This document shows positions 16,819-24,731 of a stretch of DNA of 64,000 nucleotides, piece after piece. Within the stretch, counting starts at the first letter, position 1. The number at the start of each line of letters is the position of its first letter. The translations under genes were made by a program, and so were the position numbers. Source of the DNA: G963668655 sp963668655 (GTDB lineage: Bacteria; Myxococcota_A; SURF-8). The notes beneath the pieces are model-generated. The model was not told the DNA's origin and searched no databases. It saw nothing but the letters and a program-made list of their open reading frames with translations. The stretch lies in contig CAXXPQ010000004.1 in assembly GCA_963668655.2 (NCBI GenBank), positions 682,001-746,000 of the forward strand, read 5' to 3'.

Positions 16819-17999
16819 CCTCCATGCTTAAACCCAGCCAATACCGCGTGCGTTCGCCCCTGTTCCCCGACTATACAACTGTGCGCCGCCTGCTGCGCAT
16901 TTGGGATGGTGTACCGCAAGAGAAAGTGCGCGAGATGATCGCCACGATCCACGACCAGACGGGCACGCCCAAGAACCCGGTGGACTGGTCGGAGCCGGAT
17001 ACGTGGATACCCGAACGCTTGCAAGGCGCAATTGCCGATTTGGCCATGCGCACGTGGAAGGAAAGCAAGCAGCACGTCAACCCGCGCCACTGCTACGGTG
17101 GATATTTGACCATCAACCTGTACGAACTGTTGCAGACAGACGGCGCGGGCGTCTACCGCTTAAGCGATAACGGCAAAGCGTTCTTAAACGGCGACCCGGC
17201 CATTGTCCGCGAACTGGACGAGCAGGAAGGCATTTTTCACCTGCTAACCCTGCTTGCGGCCAAACCAAGCGCCAAGCGCGGCGATCTGTTGGGCGATTGG
17301 GGCGACTACCTGCACAAGTACAGCAAGTTCGGCAAAACCAGCACAACCATTGACACCTTGCGGCGGCGCTTGCTCAACCTTGTAGAGCGTGGGCTTGTGG
17401 TGCGCGAAGGCAACAGCTACAGCATTACCGATGCGGGTAACGAATACATTGGGGCGGCCAAACCGCAGGGCGAAAACCCCAAGCAGGACATCACCCGCAT
17501 GGTGCAGGCATTCAACACCGAGCAACGCGCCCAACTGAAAGAAACCCTGCACAACATGCCGCCCGCAAAGTTTGAAGAGCTTGTCGGAGCGCTCTTGGAC
17601 GCGATGGATTACCAAGATGTCGAAGTCACCAAAGTAAGCGGCGACAAGGGCATTGACGTAGTGGGCAGCGTGCAATTCGGCATAACCACCGTAACCGAGG
17701 TGGTGCAGGTCAAACGCCAGCGCAACAACGTGGCCCGCCCGATCCTCGACCAGTTGCGGGGCTGCTTGCCCTACCACAACGCCATTCGCGGCACGCTGAT
17801 AACGCTTAGCGATTTTACCAAGGGCTGCCAAGAGGCGGCGCTTTTCCCCAACGCGGCACCCATTACGCTGATAAACGGCGACGAGTTGGTGCGCATGCTT
17901 ATCAAGTACGGCCTTGGCGTCAAGAAAACCCAGCTAGAGCTTGAAGAGGTGGACGACACGTTCTTTGCCACCATGCAGGATGAGGAAGAGTTGCAATGA
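16815..17999 (+). CDS. Mrr-like type IV restriction endonuclease
   Basis: 394 residues. The first 220 residues contain winged-helix (Mrr_N-like) segments, e.g. TTIDTLRRRLLNLVERGLVVREGNSYSITDAG. The C-terminal Mrr catalytic domain reads FEELVGALLDAMDYQDVEVT, GDKGIDVVG (D281) and TEVVQVKRQ (Q298-V-K300), the D...QxK form of the PD-(D/E)xK nuclease. Mrr enzymes cut modified DNA, yet this gene is cotranscribed with a methylase, so the two must be made compatible. It overlaps its upstream and downstream neighbours by 4 bases each. ATG 16824 is an alternative start. Confidence 0.85.
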   Translation: MTSMLKPSQYRVRSPLFPDYTTVRRLLRIWDGVPQEKVREMIATIHDQTGTPKNPVDWSEPDTWIPERLQGAIADLAMRTWKESKQHVNPRHCYGGYLTINLYELLQTDGAGVYRLSDNGKAFLNGDPAIVRELDEQEGIFHLLTLLAAKPSAKRGDLLGDWGDYLHKYSKFGKTSTTIDTLRRRLLNLVERGLVVREGNSYSITDAGNEYIGAAKPQGENPKQDITRMVQAFNTEQRAQLKETLHNMPPAKFEELVGALLDAMDYQDVEVTKVSGDKGIDVVGSVQFGITTVTEVVQVKRQRNNVARPILDQLRGCLPYHNAIRGTLITLSDFTKGCQEAALFPNAAPITLINGDELVRMLIKYGLGVKKTQLELEEVDDTFFATMQDEEELQ

Positions 18000-18691
18000 C
18001 TGACGGAAACACTGGCAATGATAAGCATGTGCTTTTGGAAATTCAAAGCCACCTGCGAAAAGAAATTGAGTGGCGCTCCAAAACCTGTATGCACACGTGG
18101 TTCTTTCTAGCAACGGCTACTGGCCTGATCTACCGTGAGATTGCTCCGTGGTGTGGTGTCGGCGCTGAAATCACCTGCCTACCGGGAAATGAAATACTTC
18201 TAAAGATCCACGTGGCGTTGGCATTTGTCAGCCTCGTCTGGATGGGCGGCCTTTGGTATATCATAGAAAAGCGAACATGGATAAGCAATATCGGCCATTA
18301 CTTAAGACACTGCGTCGAACCTGCTTTATTTAAGGGGCAAGGTATCAACGGTTGGGAGTACTGCGCCAGATGGATACGCCACGATGGAACAATGCCCGAG
18401 CTAGAACCCCGTACTTGTGGCAACAAGGGTGAGATTTGCGTTGGTAGCATGAAATGTGGTAAATGGAATCCGTACCATGTGCTTTATGCCGAAACTGGCA
18501 CTGGGATTATTGTCATCTCCTTTTCGATAATTGTAGAGTTTTGGGCCGCCATATGCACAGAGGGCCATTGTGCTGCCATCATTGCAGTTATTTTCCACGG
18601 TTTAATGCTATTCCTTGTTGCCAAAAGACTTTCCATTAAAATGGATCATGGATCTAAGTTGGCTAAATTGCCAATGTGCAGCATAGAATGA
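17996..18691 (+). CDS. Second membrane protein of the restriction operon
   Basis: 231 residues with four predicted membrane helices, at about 33-50 (WFFLATATGLIYREI), 70-93 (LKIHVALAFVSLVWMGGLWYI), then two close together near 165-185 and 193-215 (IIVISFSIIVEFWAAI, AAIIAVIFHGLMLFLVA). A Cys-rich loop (CGNKGEICVGSMKC) lies between the pairs. It overlaps the Mrr-like gene and the following gene by 4 bases each. No known family is recognised. Base composition is more AT-rich than its neighbours, which hints at separate acquisition. Confidence 0.7.
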   Translation: MTDGNTGNDKHVLLEIQSHLRKEIEWRSKTCMHTWFFLATATGLIYREIAPWCGVGAEITCLPGNEILLKIHVALAFVSLVWMGGLWYIIEKRTWISNIGHYLRHCVEPALFKGQGINGWEYCARWIRHDGTMPELEPRTCGNKGEICVGSMKCGKWNPYHVLYAETGTGIIVISFSIIVEFWAAICTEGHCAAIIAVIFHGLMLFLVAKRLSIKMDHGSKLAKLPMCSIE

Positions 18692-19689
18692 AGGTAAGCA
18701 TCCCACCCATAGCCTACGACGTGCTGCAATGGCGCTTTGAGGAAGTGCGCCGCACGTTCTTTCCTCGCTGGAACACCAATGGCGACTGGCAGGCCGCTTT
18801 CTTGGGCGAAACAGACTGGCCGTACAAACCCCGCGCCCACAAAACCGATTTTGACAAGCAACGCATTCTGGTCGATGTGGAGTTCATCACCTTTTACGGC
18901 GAGGAAATGGGCCTCAGCGAAAGCCAGTGGGCCGGTGTAACCCGTGAGCATTTTTCAGACGATTTACTTGTCGAGTTGGACGCGGCGCTGATCCACAATA
19001 TCTGCCATGCCACCACATCGCCCTCGCACAAGAAAAAGTGGCGCGACCGCATGCACAGCGCCAAGCTGAAAGCCAAGTGGATCAAACAGCGCAATCTTGC
19101 AGAGCGCATCGAGCGCCGTATCGGCTCGCGTTTCTGGCCGATCATCAAGGACGATGTTAAACCCTACCTTGCAGCCAAGTACAACGTTGATTGGGAGTGG
19201 TTTGAAGAAAACACGCTTGAGCACGTGCGGTTAAACGCAGCGCAAAGCAGGCGCGATGCCAACACGGTGTATGCCGAACGCAGGCTATCCACCTTGCGGC
19301 AAAAGGCCGAAAAGGCAGAAAAAGCGTGCAAGGCTGTGAAAGCTGATGATAGCCCCCAAGCCAAAGACCTGCTGTCGCGGTTTTTGAAGGCCCGCATAGC
19401 GGCAGACAAATTGCACTGTGCAATCCTGCAAGGCAAACCGATCAATGCCAGTGGCCAGCAGGTGAAATGGGAAGCCTTGGAGCTTTACCGCATGCTCTAT
19501 AACCAACACCCCGAAATCGAACTGTGCGACCTGGCCTTGTTTGGCCACGCCTTCGGATTTGTCCACATTGGCGGTAAACACCTAAAAGACCGGTCGCACT
19601 GCCGCAACCACGCCGAAGAGTTTTTACGGCGCAATGAAAAGCACGCCCCCGGCCTGCTAAACGCCATCCAGAAGTCCCTGCCCACCTGA
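18688..19689 (+). CDS. Unknown soluble protein, last gene of the restriction operon
   Basis: 333 residues, soluble, rich in Lys, Arg, Trp and Ala. There is a conspicuous helical stretch with AERRLSTLRQKAEKAEKACKAVKAD (coiled-coil-like, about 195-225) and a His/Cys-containing end (HAFGFVHIGGKHLKDRSHCRNHAEEFLRR) that could bind metal. Translation is coupled to the membrane protein before it by ATGA. No family is recognised. Being the fifth gene of a tightly overlapped operon suggests an obligate role in the same system. Confidence 0.7.
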   Translation: MKVSIPPIAYDVLQWRFEEVRRTFFPRWNTNGDWQAAFLGETDWPYKPRAHKTDFDKQRILVDVEFITFYGEEMGLSESQWAGVTREHFSDDLLVELDAALIHNICHATTSPSHKKKWRDRMHSAKLKAKWIKQRNLAERIERRIGSRFWPIIKDDVKPYLAAKYNVDWEWFEENTLEHVRLNAAQSRRDANTVYAERRLSTLRQKAEKAEKACKAVKADDSPQAKDLLSRFLKARIAADKLHCAILQGKPINASGQQVKWEALELYRMLYNQHPEIELCDLALFGHAFGFVHIGGKHLKDRSHCRNHAEEFLRRNEKHAPGLLNAIQKSLPT

Positions 19690-19767
19690 AAAGGGATAGC
19701 GAAAGCAACACGAATTAAGTGTATCACCATTCATGTTGATACAAGTATCTAATAATACAGCGTTATG

Positions 19768-19796
19768 TTGACTTTTGCTGTTTCGTGCGCTATGGT
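19768..19796 (+). promoter_or_regulatory. Sigma-70 promoter TTGACT-17-TATGGT
   Basis: TTGACT at 19768-19773 and TATGGT at 19791-19796 with the ideal 17-base spacing. It probably drives the small gene and the xis-int genes 400 bases downstream. Confidence 0.55.
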
Positions 19797-20025
19797 GATC
19801 TTGCATGAGCGATGAAACGGGTTTCGCAACGCCAGTTGGAAACGCCGGGCATTGGCCAACCAAGCCGCAAGCGGGCAGCACGCTTGGAACGCCACACACA
19901 CTCCGAAAAAAGCCCGCAGTCAAATGTGCTGTACCGCATACGGATTTGCTTCGGTCGTATAAAGGGCCGAAGGCAAGGCAAGCCGCCTGAAACGACACGG
20001 ATTATCCATTACAGGTGGCAAACAC

Positions 20026-20039
20026 AAAACGGCGGTTTT
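20026..20039. repeat. Mini-hairpin AAAAC-GGCG-GTTTT
   Basis: Identical in all 14 bases to 6709-6722. Lies between the island promoter at 19768 and the xis genes, so it could attenuate transcription of excision genes. Confidence 0.4.
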
Positions 20040-20192
20040 GCCCGCCATAAACATGTAACATATCGAAAACACGAGAGAATATTCACATGGAGCACGCATT
20101 TTCGAGTTGCTCCGACAGGTGAAACTCCGTATGCTTATTGACTCACAAAGGGTGGCCACAGCGAACAAGCGCACGGCCCGGAGGTGTAGAAC

Positions 20193-20348
20193 ATGCAACA
20201 AAACAAGCAAAAAGCCCATAGCGGGGGGCGGCAAAGCATCCGCACATACAATGCGCAAATCCAACCGGTTTGCAGCGAAATCATGAACGGCAAAGGCAAC
20301 AAGCAAGGCACCGTTGGTGCTTGCACGGCGCAACAGGTTACGGGGTAA
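20193..20348 (+). CDS. 51-residue small protein upstream of xis
   Basis: MQQNKQKAHSGGRQSIRTYN... to ...CTAQQVTG, preceded by GGAGGTG 9 bases before the ATG and ending 6 bases before the excisionase start. The strong site and tight spacing argue for real translation, perhaps only as a leader that couples into xis. The sequence is polar with two Cys residues and matches nothing I recognise. Confidence 0.5.
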   Translation: MQQNKQKAHSGGRQSIRTYNAQIQPVCSEIMNGKGNKQGTVGACTAQQVTG

Positions 20349-20354
20349 CGCACC

Positions 20355-20567
20355 ATGTTACATACTCAACTAGAACAAATGCCAGAGGTGTTGACGGTGC
20401 AAGAACTGGCCAACCTGCTCAGGTGCAGCCGTAAAACCATTTATAACAGCATACAGCGGGGTGAGGTGCCCGGCGTGGTGAAGATCGGCGCGGCATACCG
20501 CATCAACAAGGCTTCCGTATTGAACTGGCTTACCGGTAAAGACCGCAAGAAAGGGGGCACGCAATGA
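20355..20567 (+). CDS. Excisionase / MerR-type HTH protein
   Basis: 70 residues, almost all one winged-helix domain: LTVQELANLLRCSRKTIYNSIQRGEVPGVVKIGAAYRINKASVLNWL, the form used by excisionases and helix-turn-helix-17 proteins. It overlaps the integrase start (ATGA at 20564), so recombination directionality factor and integrase are made together. It is homologous in pattern to the second excisionase at 26513-26737. Confidence 0.85.
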   Translation: MLHTQLEQMPEVLTVQELANLLRCSRKTIYNSIQRGEVPGVVKIGAAYRINKASVLNWLTGKDRKKGGTQ

Positions 20568-21685
20568 CCGTTTACAAGCGGCCCGAATCAGGCGTTTACC
20601 GGGTGCAGTTTGTCTATACCCACCCGGACGGCAGCAAAACCCATATCCGCAAGACAACCGGGCACACCGACAAGAAAAAGGCCGAGCAGTTCGAGCGGCA
20701 GTTGCGGCAGGAAATGCTGGAAAAGGACGAGCGCGGTTACCGCCCGCAGGATATCCCAACCTTTGGGGAATATGCCGATATATTCTTGCAGAACTATGCA
20801 AAACCGCTGAACAAGCCAAGCGAAGTGGCGAAAAAGCGCATGATCCTCAATAACCACCTGATACCCGTCTTTGGTGAAATGCGGCTGGATACCATCAACG
20901 CCAGCGACATCAAAACCTACCGTAGCCGCAAGCTGACGGACGGCTATAAAGACAAGACCGTCAACAACCACATGACGGTTTTTTACAAACTGATGGGCGA
21001 AGCCTGCGAAGATGGCTACATCCGCTTTGTGCCGCGTATTAAAGCCTTGAAAACGGCACCGCCCGAAGGGGTGTACCTGACGGACGACGAGTGCAAGGCG
21101 CTGTTGGAAGCCGCCGAGCCGGAATGGCGCACCATGATACTAGTCGCCCTGCAAACCGGCTTGCGGCAGGGAGAGCTATTGGGCTTGCAATGGGGCGACA
21201 TTAACCTTGAGTTGGGCTACCTGCATGTGCAGCGCTCCATATCGCGGGGCCGTATTGGCACGCCCAAGAGCAACAAGCACCGCACGGTGCCGCTAAGCAA
21301 CGATGTCATGGAAGCACTCAAAGCATACCGGCACAATCGCGGGCCTTGGGTTTTCTGCGACCGCAACGGCGAATTTCTGACGGATGGCCAATGCCGACGC
21401 CCCCTGCAACGGGCCATGAAGGCGGCTGGCATTAAAAAGCCAAGAGGCCATAACAGTTGGCACCTGCTGCGGCACACCTTTGCATCTAGGCTTGTGCAAA
21501 GCGGCGTCAGCATTATGAACGTGCAACGCTATCTTGGGCATGCAGACGTGCGAATCACCATGCGGTATGCCCATCTAAGCCCGGAGATCAAGCGTGATGA
21601 TGTACTTAAGCTGGACTTCACCAACGAGGAAGCCCCCATTGAAAACGTGATTCCATTGCGGAAGAAAGCGGAGAACGACGGCTAA
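20564..21685 (+). CDS. Tyrosine integrase of the ssrA island
   Basis: 373 residues. An N-terminal arm-binding-like region (TVYKRPESGVYRVQFVYTHPDG) and a SAM-like core-binding domain (90-170) precede the catalytic domain, which shows TGLRQGEL (Arg), SNKHRTVPLS (Lys), HLLRHTFAS (His-x-x-Arg), LGH (His) and RYAHLS (Tyr nucleophile). It would recombine the 23-bp ssrA core with the chromosome. Translation starts inside the xis stop codon. Unlike the integrase at 26765-27931 it lacks the SGHYLGTK tail, so the two elements use different integrase subtypes. Confidence 0.93.
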   Translation: MTVYKRPESGVYRVQFVYTHPDGSKTHIRKTTGHTDKKKAEQFERQLRQEMLEKDERGYRPQDIPTFGEYADIFLQNYAKPLNKPSEVAKKRMILNNHLIPVFGEMRLDTINASDIKTYRSRKLTDGYKDKTVNNHMTVFYKLMGEACEDGYIRFVPRIKALKTAPPEGVYLTDDECKALLEAAEPEWRTMILVALQTGLRQGELLGLQWGDINLELGYLHVQRSISRGRIGTPKSNKHRTVPLSNDVMEALKAYRHNRGPWVFCDRNGEFLTDGQCRRPLQRAMKAAGIKKPRGHNSWHLLRHTFASRLVQSGVSIMNVQRYLGHADVRITMRYAHLSPEIKRDDVLKLDFTNEEAPIENVIPLRKKAENDG

Positions 21686-21713
21686 ACGTAACAGCGTATG
21701 GGTTGCCTGTACC

Positions 21714-21754
21714 AATCCCCGTCGGCGGCTTCGGTTGCTGGCGGGGATTTTTTT
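21714..21754 (+). terminator. Rho-independent terminator after integrase
   Basis: AATCCCCG pairs with CGGGGATT around a GC-rich loop and is followed by seven T, 29 bases after the integrase stop codon. Confidence 0.85.
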
Positions 21755-21767
21755 GTTTGGCAGGTAT

Positions 21768-22286
21768 TCAGGGTGTTGTCGGATCGTCGCCAAGCCACTT
21801 GTAGAAAACAAAGGCATCAACCAAGCCCAAGTCTTTGTGCTTGAACGCCTTGGGCAAGCGCCCGATTTCCTCAAACTCCATGCTACGCCACAGGTGAAGA
21901 GCGCTTTCGTTACTTGCGGCAACCAAATTGTACTGCATGGCTAGAAAACCAAGATCGAGTGCGGCGGTTTGACTGTGTTGGCAGAGCTTGCGGGCAATGC
22001 CTTTGCCTCTGGCATGGGGCGAGACAATGTAACCGGCATTGCAGACGTGGGCACCCAAGGTTGGCTGGTTTGCTTTCAGGTAGTAGGTGCCGACCAATTC
22101 GCTGCCCCAAAAAGCCACATAGCAGGCTTTGGGCATGCTGAGCCACACCTCGCGTGCATCATCTTCGGAAATGTTGGGGTCAAAGGCATACGTGGCACCG
22201 GCGCTGAAGACCGTTTTCAGAAGTGGCCAAAGCACCGGCCAATCGGCCTCACTGGCCAAGCGAATGTGCAGCTTGTCGTCCGGCAT
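21768..22286 (-). CDS. GNAT-family N-acetyltransferase
   Basis: 172 residues. The acetyl-CoA binding motif A is CNAGYIVSPHARGKGIARKLC (V-x-P-x-x-R-G-x-G-I/L-A), with preceding strand VAFWGSELVGTYYLK and the C-terminal NESALHLWRSMEFEEIGRLPKAF typical of phosphinothricin-type acetyltransferases. It would transfer an acetyl group to a small amine or a protein terminus. The chosen start is preceded by AAAGGG; an upstream ATG would extend it by 22 residues. It sits between the integrase and attR, facing the integrase, a usual place for cargo. Confidence 0.85.
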   Translation of the reverse strand: MPDDKLHIRLASEADWPVLWPLLKTVFSAGATYAFDPNISEDDAREVWLSMPKACYVAFWGSELVGTYYLKANQPTLGAHVCNAGYIVSPHARGKGIARKLCQHSQTAALDLGFLAMQYNLVAASNESALHLWRSMEFEEIGRLPKAFKHKDLGLVDAFVFYKWLGDDPTTP

Positions 22287-22398
22287 GAACCCTTTGCTTG
22301 AAACCTGCGAATCGGGGGCGAATCGCAAACGCGAAGCCCATATACGGCCCATTGGTCATCAGTGAAAAAATAAACACTTGAAAACACTGGTAAAAGTA

Positions 22399-22421
22399 TG
22401 GTGGAGGCGGGGGGAATCGAA
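22399..22421. repeat. attR: ssrA 3' end, right copy of the direct repeat
   Basis: The last 23 bases of the tmRNA gene, covering the CCA end, acceptor stem and part of the T arm. Identical to 118-140. The tmRNA stays intact because integration restores its 3' end. Confidence 0.92.
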
Positions 22422-22751
22422 CCCCCGTCCGAAATGTTTCCTGACTGAGCTTCTACGTGTGTAGTCGATGGTTCGATCTCAACCCGAAGTTCGCCCATCG
22501 ACAAGAGAACTCCGAATCCAGCCCGATTGTTCTCGCCGCCGCCCGTTCGAGCAGCACGAACGGCGGCCAGCCATCTAAACGTCGCCTTCTTCCGCCCGAT
22601 GGCGAAACGAAAGAAGACGGGCTACGGCTTGTTACGCAGCCAATGCGTAGTTGTTTTCGGCAATTGTATTGCCTGCCGGCTTATAACGAAGCTCCGGCGC
22701 TCCGACACGCGACTCAACCCATCCACACCCCGTCGAAACCATGTCGCCCCC
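22399..22751 (-). ncRNA. ssrA: tmRNA (transfer-messenger RNA)
   Basis: Rescues stalled ribosomes. The 5' end GGGGGCGACATGGTTTCGACG and the 3' end with GGTTCGATTCC (T arm) and CGCCTCCACCA form a 7-bp acceptor stem with one G-U pair, and CCA is encoded. The tag reading frame is GCA GGC AAT ACA ATT GCC GAA AAC AAC TAC GCA TTG GCT GCG TAA, giving AGNTIAENNYALAA; whether the resume codon is GCA or GGC is not certain. Length 353 bases. Its 3' end is the island attachment site. Confidence 0.95.
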
Positions 22752-22772
22752 AAAATATCAAAGAACCCGTCC

Positions 22773-22801
22773 AAAGTAAGCACTCGCCGCGGGTTTGTCA
22801 A
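22773..22801 (-). promoter_or_regulatory. ssrA promoter TTGACA-17-TACTTT
   Basis: On the reverse strand TTGACA (22801-22796) and TACTTT (22778-22773) are 17 bases apart. Transcription would begin about 15 bases before the mature tmRNA 5' end, in keeping with RNase P processing. Confidence 0.85.
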
Positions 22802-22896
22802 TCGGAAAACTTGTCGTTGTTCCTCCCCGGAAAGAGTGGACACCCAGGAGTTGGGATTGTTAGGATGTCTACTCAATATATGGATTGGAGGATCGG

Positions 22897-23190
22897 ATGA
22901 AAGCGCAAGCCAAACGCTACGATCGTGAGTTCAAATTGGAGGCCGTTCGGCTGGTCGAAGAATCAGATCGGCCGATGTGGAAGATCGCCGAGGAATTGGG
23001 TGTGTCCGCCAACACGCTGTCGGCCTGGAAAAAAGCCGTGCACGAAAGCCGAGAGTTGGCCTTTCCCGAAGGCGGTTTGACCGAGGACCAGCGCACGATT
23101 CGCGACTTGAAACGCGAACTGAAAGATGCCCGCATGGAGCGCGACATCTTAAAAAAAGCCGTGGCCATTTTCTCGACGGTGAAAAAATGA
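22897..23190 (+). CDS. IS3-family transposase OrfA
   Basis: 97 residues. N-terminal helix-turn-helix (RYDREFKLEAVRLVEESDRPMWKIAEELGVSANTLSAWKKA) and a C-terminal leucine-zipper region (IRDLKRELKDARMERDILKKAVAIFS), the standard OrfA plan. GGAGGA precedes ATG 22897. It overlaps orfB by ATGA at 23187. The element is truncated, so this OrfA has no matching OrfB and cannot transpose it. Confidence 0.88.
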   Translation: MKAQAKRYDREFKLEAVRLVEESDRPMWKIAEELGVSANTLSAWKKAVHESRELAFPEGGLTEDQRTIRDLKRELKDARMERDILKKAVAIFSTVKK

Positions 23191-23281
23191 TGTACGCCTT
23201 CATCGATGAGCATCGGGACGAATTCCCCGTTGTGAAGATGGCCGACATGCTTGGGGTTTCGAGGAGTGGGTATTATCGTAG
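23187..23281 (+). pseudogene. IS3-family transposase OrfB, N-terminal fragment
   Basis: Begins MMYAFIDEHRDEFPVVKMADMLGVSRSGYYR, the normal N-terminus of IS3 OrfB, then breaks at about 23280 where the next insertion sequence starts. The DDE catalytic domain is missing. Confidence 0.85.
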
Positions 23282-23541
23282 TGCCCTGCTCCCGGTTGTG
23301 TGGACCAGCTGACGAGTTAGAATCCGGGTTGAGAATGAGCCATGCGGCTCGACCATCTGAATCGTAGCACAAATTGCCTTTTCGATCATCTTTTTCGTGT
23401 ACACTGGCCGTACCCATCCGGGGGATAGGGCTCCGCTGGAGAGCGACCCGAGCGCCGGACGGGTGCTTATACCGATGGGCGCGGCTTTCTTGCCGCGTCC
23501 TTCTTTTTTGTTCTTTTCTTCAAACGCCCATCGGGCAAGCC

Positions 23542-24396
23542 TTAAAGCGTTAAACTCCGGGGGTTCGGGGGCAGCGCCCCCGAGAAGAAACGCCGCCGCT
23601 CCTGCTGCGGCGTCCGATATCCCAGGCTGCTGTGCGGACGAAACGTGTTGTATTTCCTGCGCCACATCTCGGTCTTCACCTGCGCCTCCCTCAACGTCAG
23701 GAAAATCTCCATGTTCAAATGCTCGTCGCGCACCTTCGAATTGAAACTTTCGATGAAACCGTTCTGCCAGGGGCTGCCCGCGTCGATATGCAGCGTGTCC
23801 GTACCGCGATTTTGGAGCCAGGTTTTCAGTTTTTCCGCGATGAATTCCGGACCGTTATCCGAGCGGAGAAAGGCCGGATTGCCGTATTGATTGAACAGGT
23901 CGTCCAGAATGCAGATCAGGTCAGCCGATTTGATGCCTTTGTCCACATGGATTGCCAGACCTTCCCGCGTGTACTCGTCTTCCACCGTCAACAGCTTGAT
24001 CCGCCTGCCGTTGCTGAGCGAATCGAACATGAAATCGTAGGTCCATACATGGTTCGGACATTCGGCCTTGACCGGCAGGCCCGCCGACTTCGTTTTCTTT
24101 TTCTTGCGCGGCTTGTGCCTCGGAAGACAAAGCTCCAATTCCCTCCAGACACGGTACACCCGTTTCAGATTGACGATTTCTGATCTGTAAATCACGCCCC
24201 AGGCCCGGCGATACCCGAAACGCGGCTCATCTTCCGAGATCTCCTTGAGCCTGGCCTTCAGGACCGAATCGTCTCGCGGATGGGCCTTGTAATAGTACGT
24301 GGATCGTTGCAGCGTGACCAATGCGGCGCTTCGTCGGACGGACAGACCACGCGAGGCCGCGTGATCCACCGCTTCCCTTCGATGCGCCGCCTTCAC
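23542..24396 (-). CDS. IS3-family transposase OrfB (DDE integrase domain)
   Basis: 284 residues. An HTH_21-like start (RREAVDHAASRGLSVRRSAALV) and a rve integrase core follow, with the catalytic residues in HVWTYDFMFD (Asp), FLRSDNGPEF (Asp) and NGFIESFNSKVRDE (Glu), then the usual HSSLGYRTPQQ end. It overlaps orfA by 4 bases, so it is made by reinitiation or by frameshift fusion. The reading frame is intact and the enzyme is probably functional. Confidence 0.93.
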   Translation of the reverse strand: MKAAHRREAVDHAASRGLSVRRSAALVTLQRSTYYYKAHPRDDSVLKARLKEISEDEPRFGYRRAWGVIYRSEIVNLKRVYRVWRELELCLPRHKPRKKKKTKSAGLPVKAECPNHVWTYDFMFDSLSNGRRIKLLTVEDEYTREGLAIHVDKGIKSADLICILDDLFNQYGNPAFLRSDNGPEFIAEKLKTWLQNRGTDTLHIDAGSPWQNGFIESFNSKVRDEHLNMEIFLTLREAQVKTEMWRRKYNTFRPHSSLGYRTPQQERRRFFSGALPPNPRSLTL

Positions 24397-24662
24397 CAGT
24401 TTTTTTCCAACAGCTCCTTGGCCACGTCAAGTTCCAGATCCCGTTCGGCAAGCAGCCGTTTCAAGCGGGCGTTCTCTTTTTCAAGATCCTTGAGCCGCCT
24501 GGTCTCCGAAACCGACAGGCCACCAAATTTCTTACGCCAGCGATAGAAACTCTGCTCAGACACGCCATGTTTGCGGCAGATCTCCTGCACCGTCGAGGTC
24601 TTGCATTCCGCCTCTTTTAGAATCGTCACGATCTGCTCGTCCGAAAACCGTTTCCCTTTCAT
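24393..24662 (-). CDS. IS3-family transposase OrfA (HTH)
   Basis: 89 residues: MKGKRFSDEQIVTILKEAECKT, HTH VQEICRKHGVSEQSFYRWRKKFGG, then a leucine-zipper segment (LKDLEKENARLKRLLAERDLELD). AAGGAGGG lies 6 bases before ATG 24662, which decides the start. Belongs to the same element as the OrfB above. Confidence 0.93.
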   Translation of the reverse strand: MKGKRFSDEQIVTILKEAECKTSTVQEICRKHGVSEQSFYRWRKKFGGLSVSETRRLKDLEKENARLKRLLAERDLELDVAKELLEKNW

Positions 24663-24731
24663 CAGAATCCCTCCTTGAATCATTGGAGGATTCTAACACA
24701 TCAGCTGTCCAGTTTTTGGGGGGCAGGGCAC

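Larger units (their letters stand above)
19690..20192. other. Regulatory gap between the defence operon and excision genes
   Basis: 503 bases with low coding potential. It contains a sigma-70 promoter (19768-19796) and a mini-hairpin (20026-20039). A frame starting ATG at 19805 (61 codons) would be leaderless from that promoter, but its composition is not convincing, and neither is the overlapping frame from 19812. Confidence 0.4.
118..22421. mobile_element. Genetic island integrated at the 3' end of ssrA
   Basis: A perfect 23-bp direct repeat (118-140 and 22399-22421) bounds the island, and the right copy is the 3' end of the tmRNA gene. Inside are an excisionase/integrase pair near the right end, a prim-pol replication protein near the left end, and a block of nuclease, methylase, ATPase and TIR genes typical of anti-phage defence. 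No capsid, tail, portal or conjugation genes are seen. That composition fits a phage satellite or small integrative element specialised in defence; mobility itself is inferred. Confidence 0.9.
22837..23281 (+). mobile_element. Truncated IS3-family element (left part)
   Basis: A likely left inverted-repeat end (TGGACACCCAGGAGTTGGGA from 22837) is followed by a complete orfA and the first 31 codons of orfB. The second IS then replaces the rest, so no right end remains. Confidence 0.75.
23282..24730 (-). mobile_element. Complete IS3-family insertion sequence
   Basis: About 1449 bp. Terminal inverted repeats begin TGCCCTGC at both ends (23282 rightwards; 24730 leftwards) and stay similar for about 43 bases with several mismatches, ending in a shared GTTAGAATCC. 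It encodes orfA and orfB on the reverse strand. No 3-5 base target duplication is seen: left flank ATCGTAG, right flank CGATGTG. Between the left end and orfB there are 260 non-coding bases with a GGCGCGGC hairpin near 23474-23500. Confidence 0.88.

Noticed and set aside
19805..20141. Small genes in the gap before xis
   Set aside because: Two overlapping frames with no ribosome binding site and unconvincing composition; only the 51-codon frame at 20193 has support.
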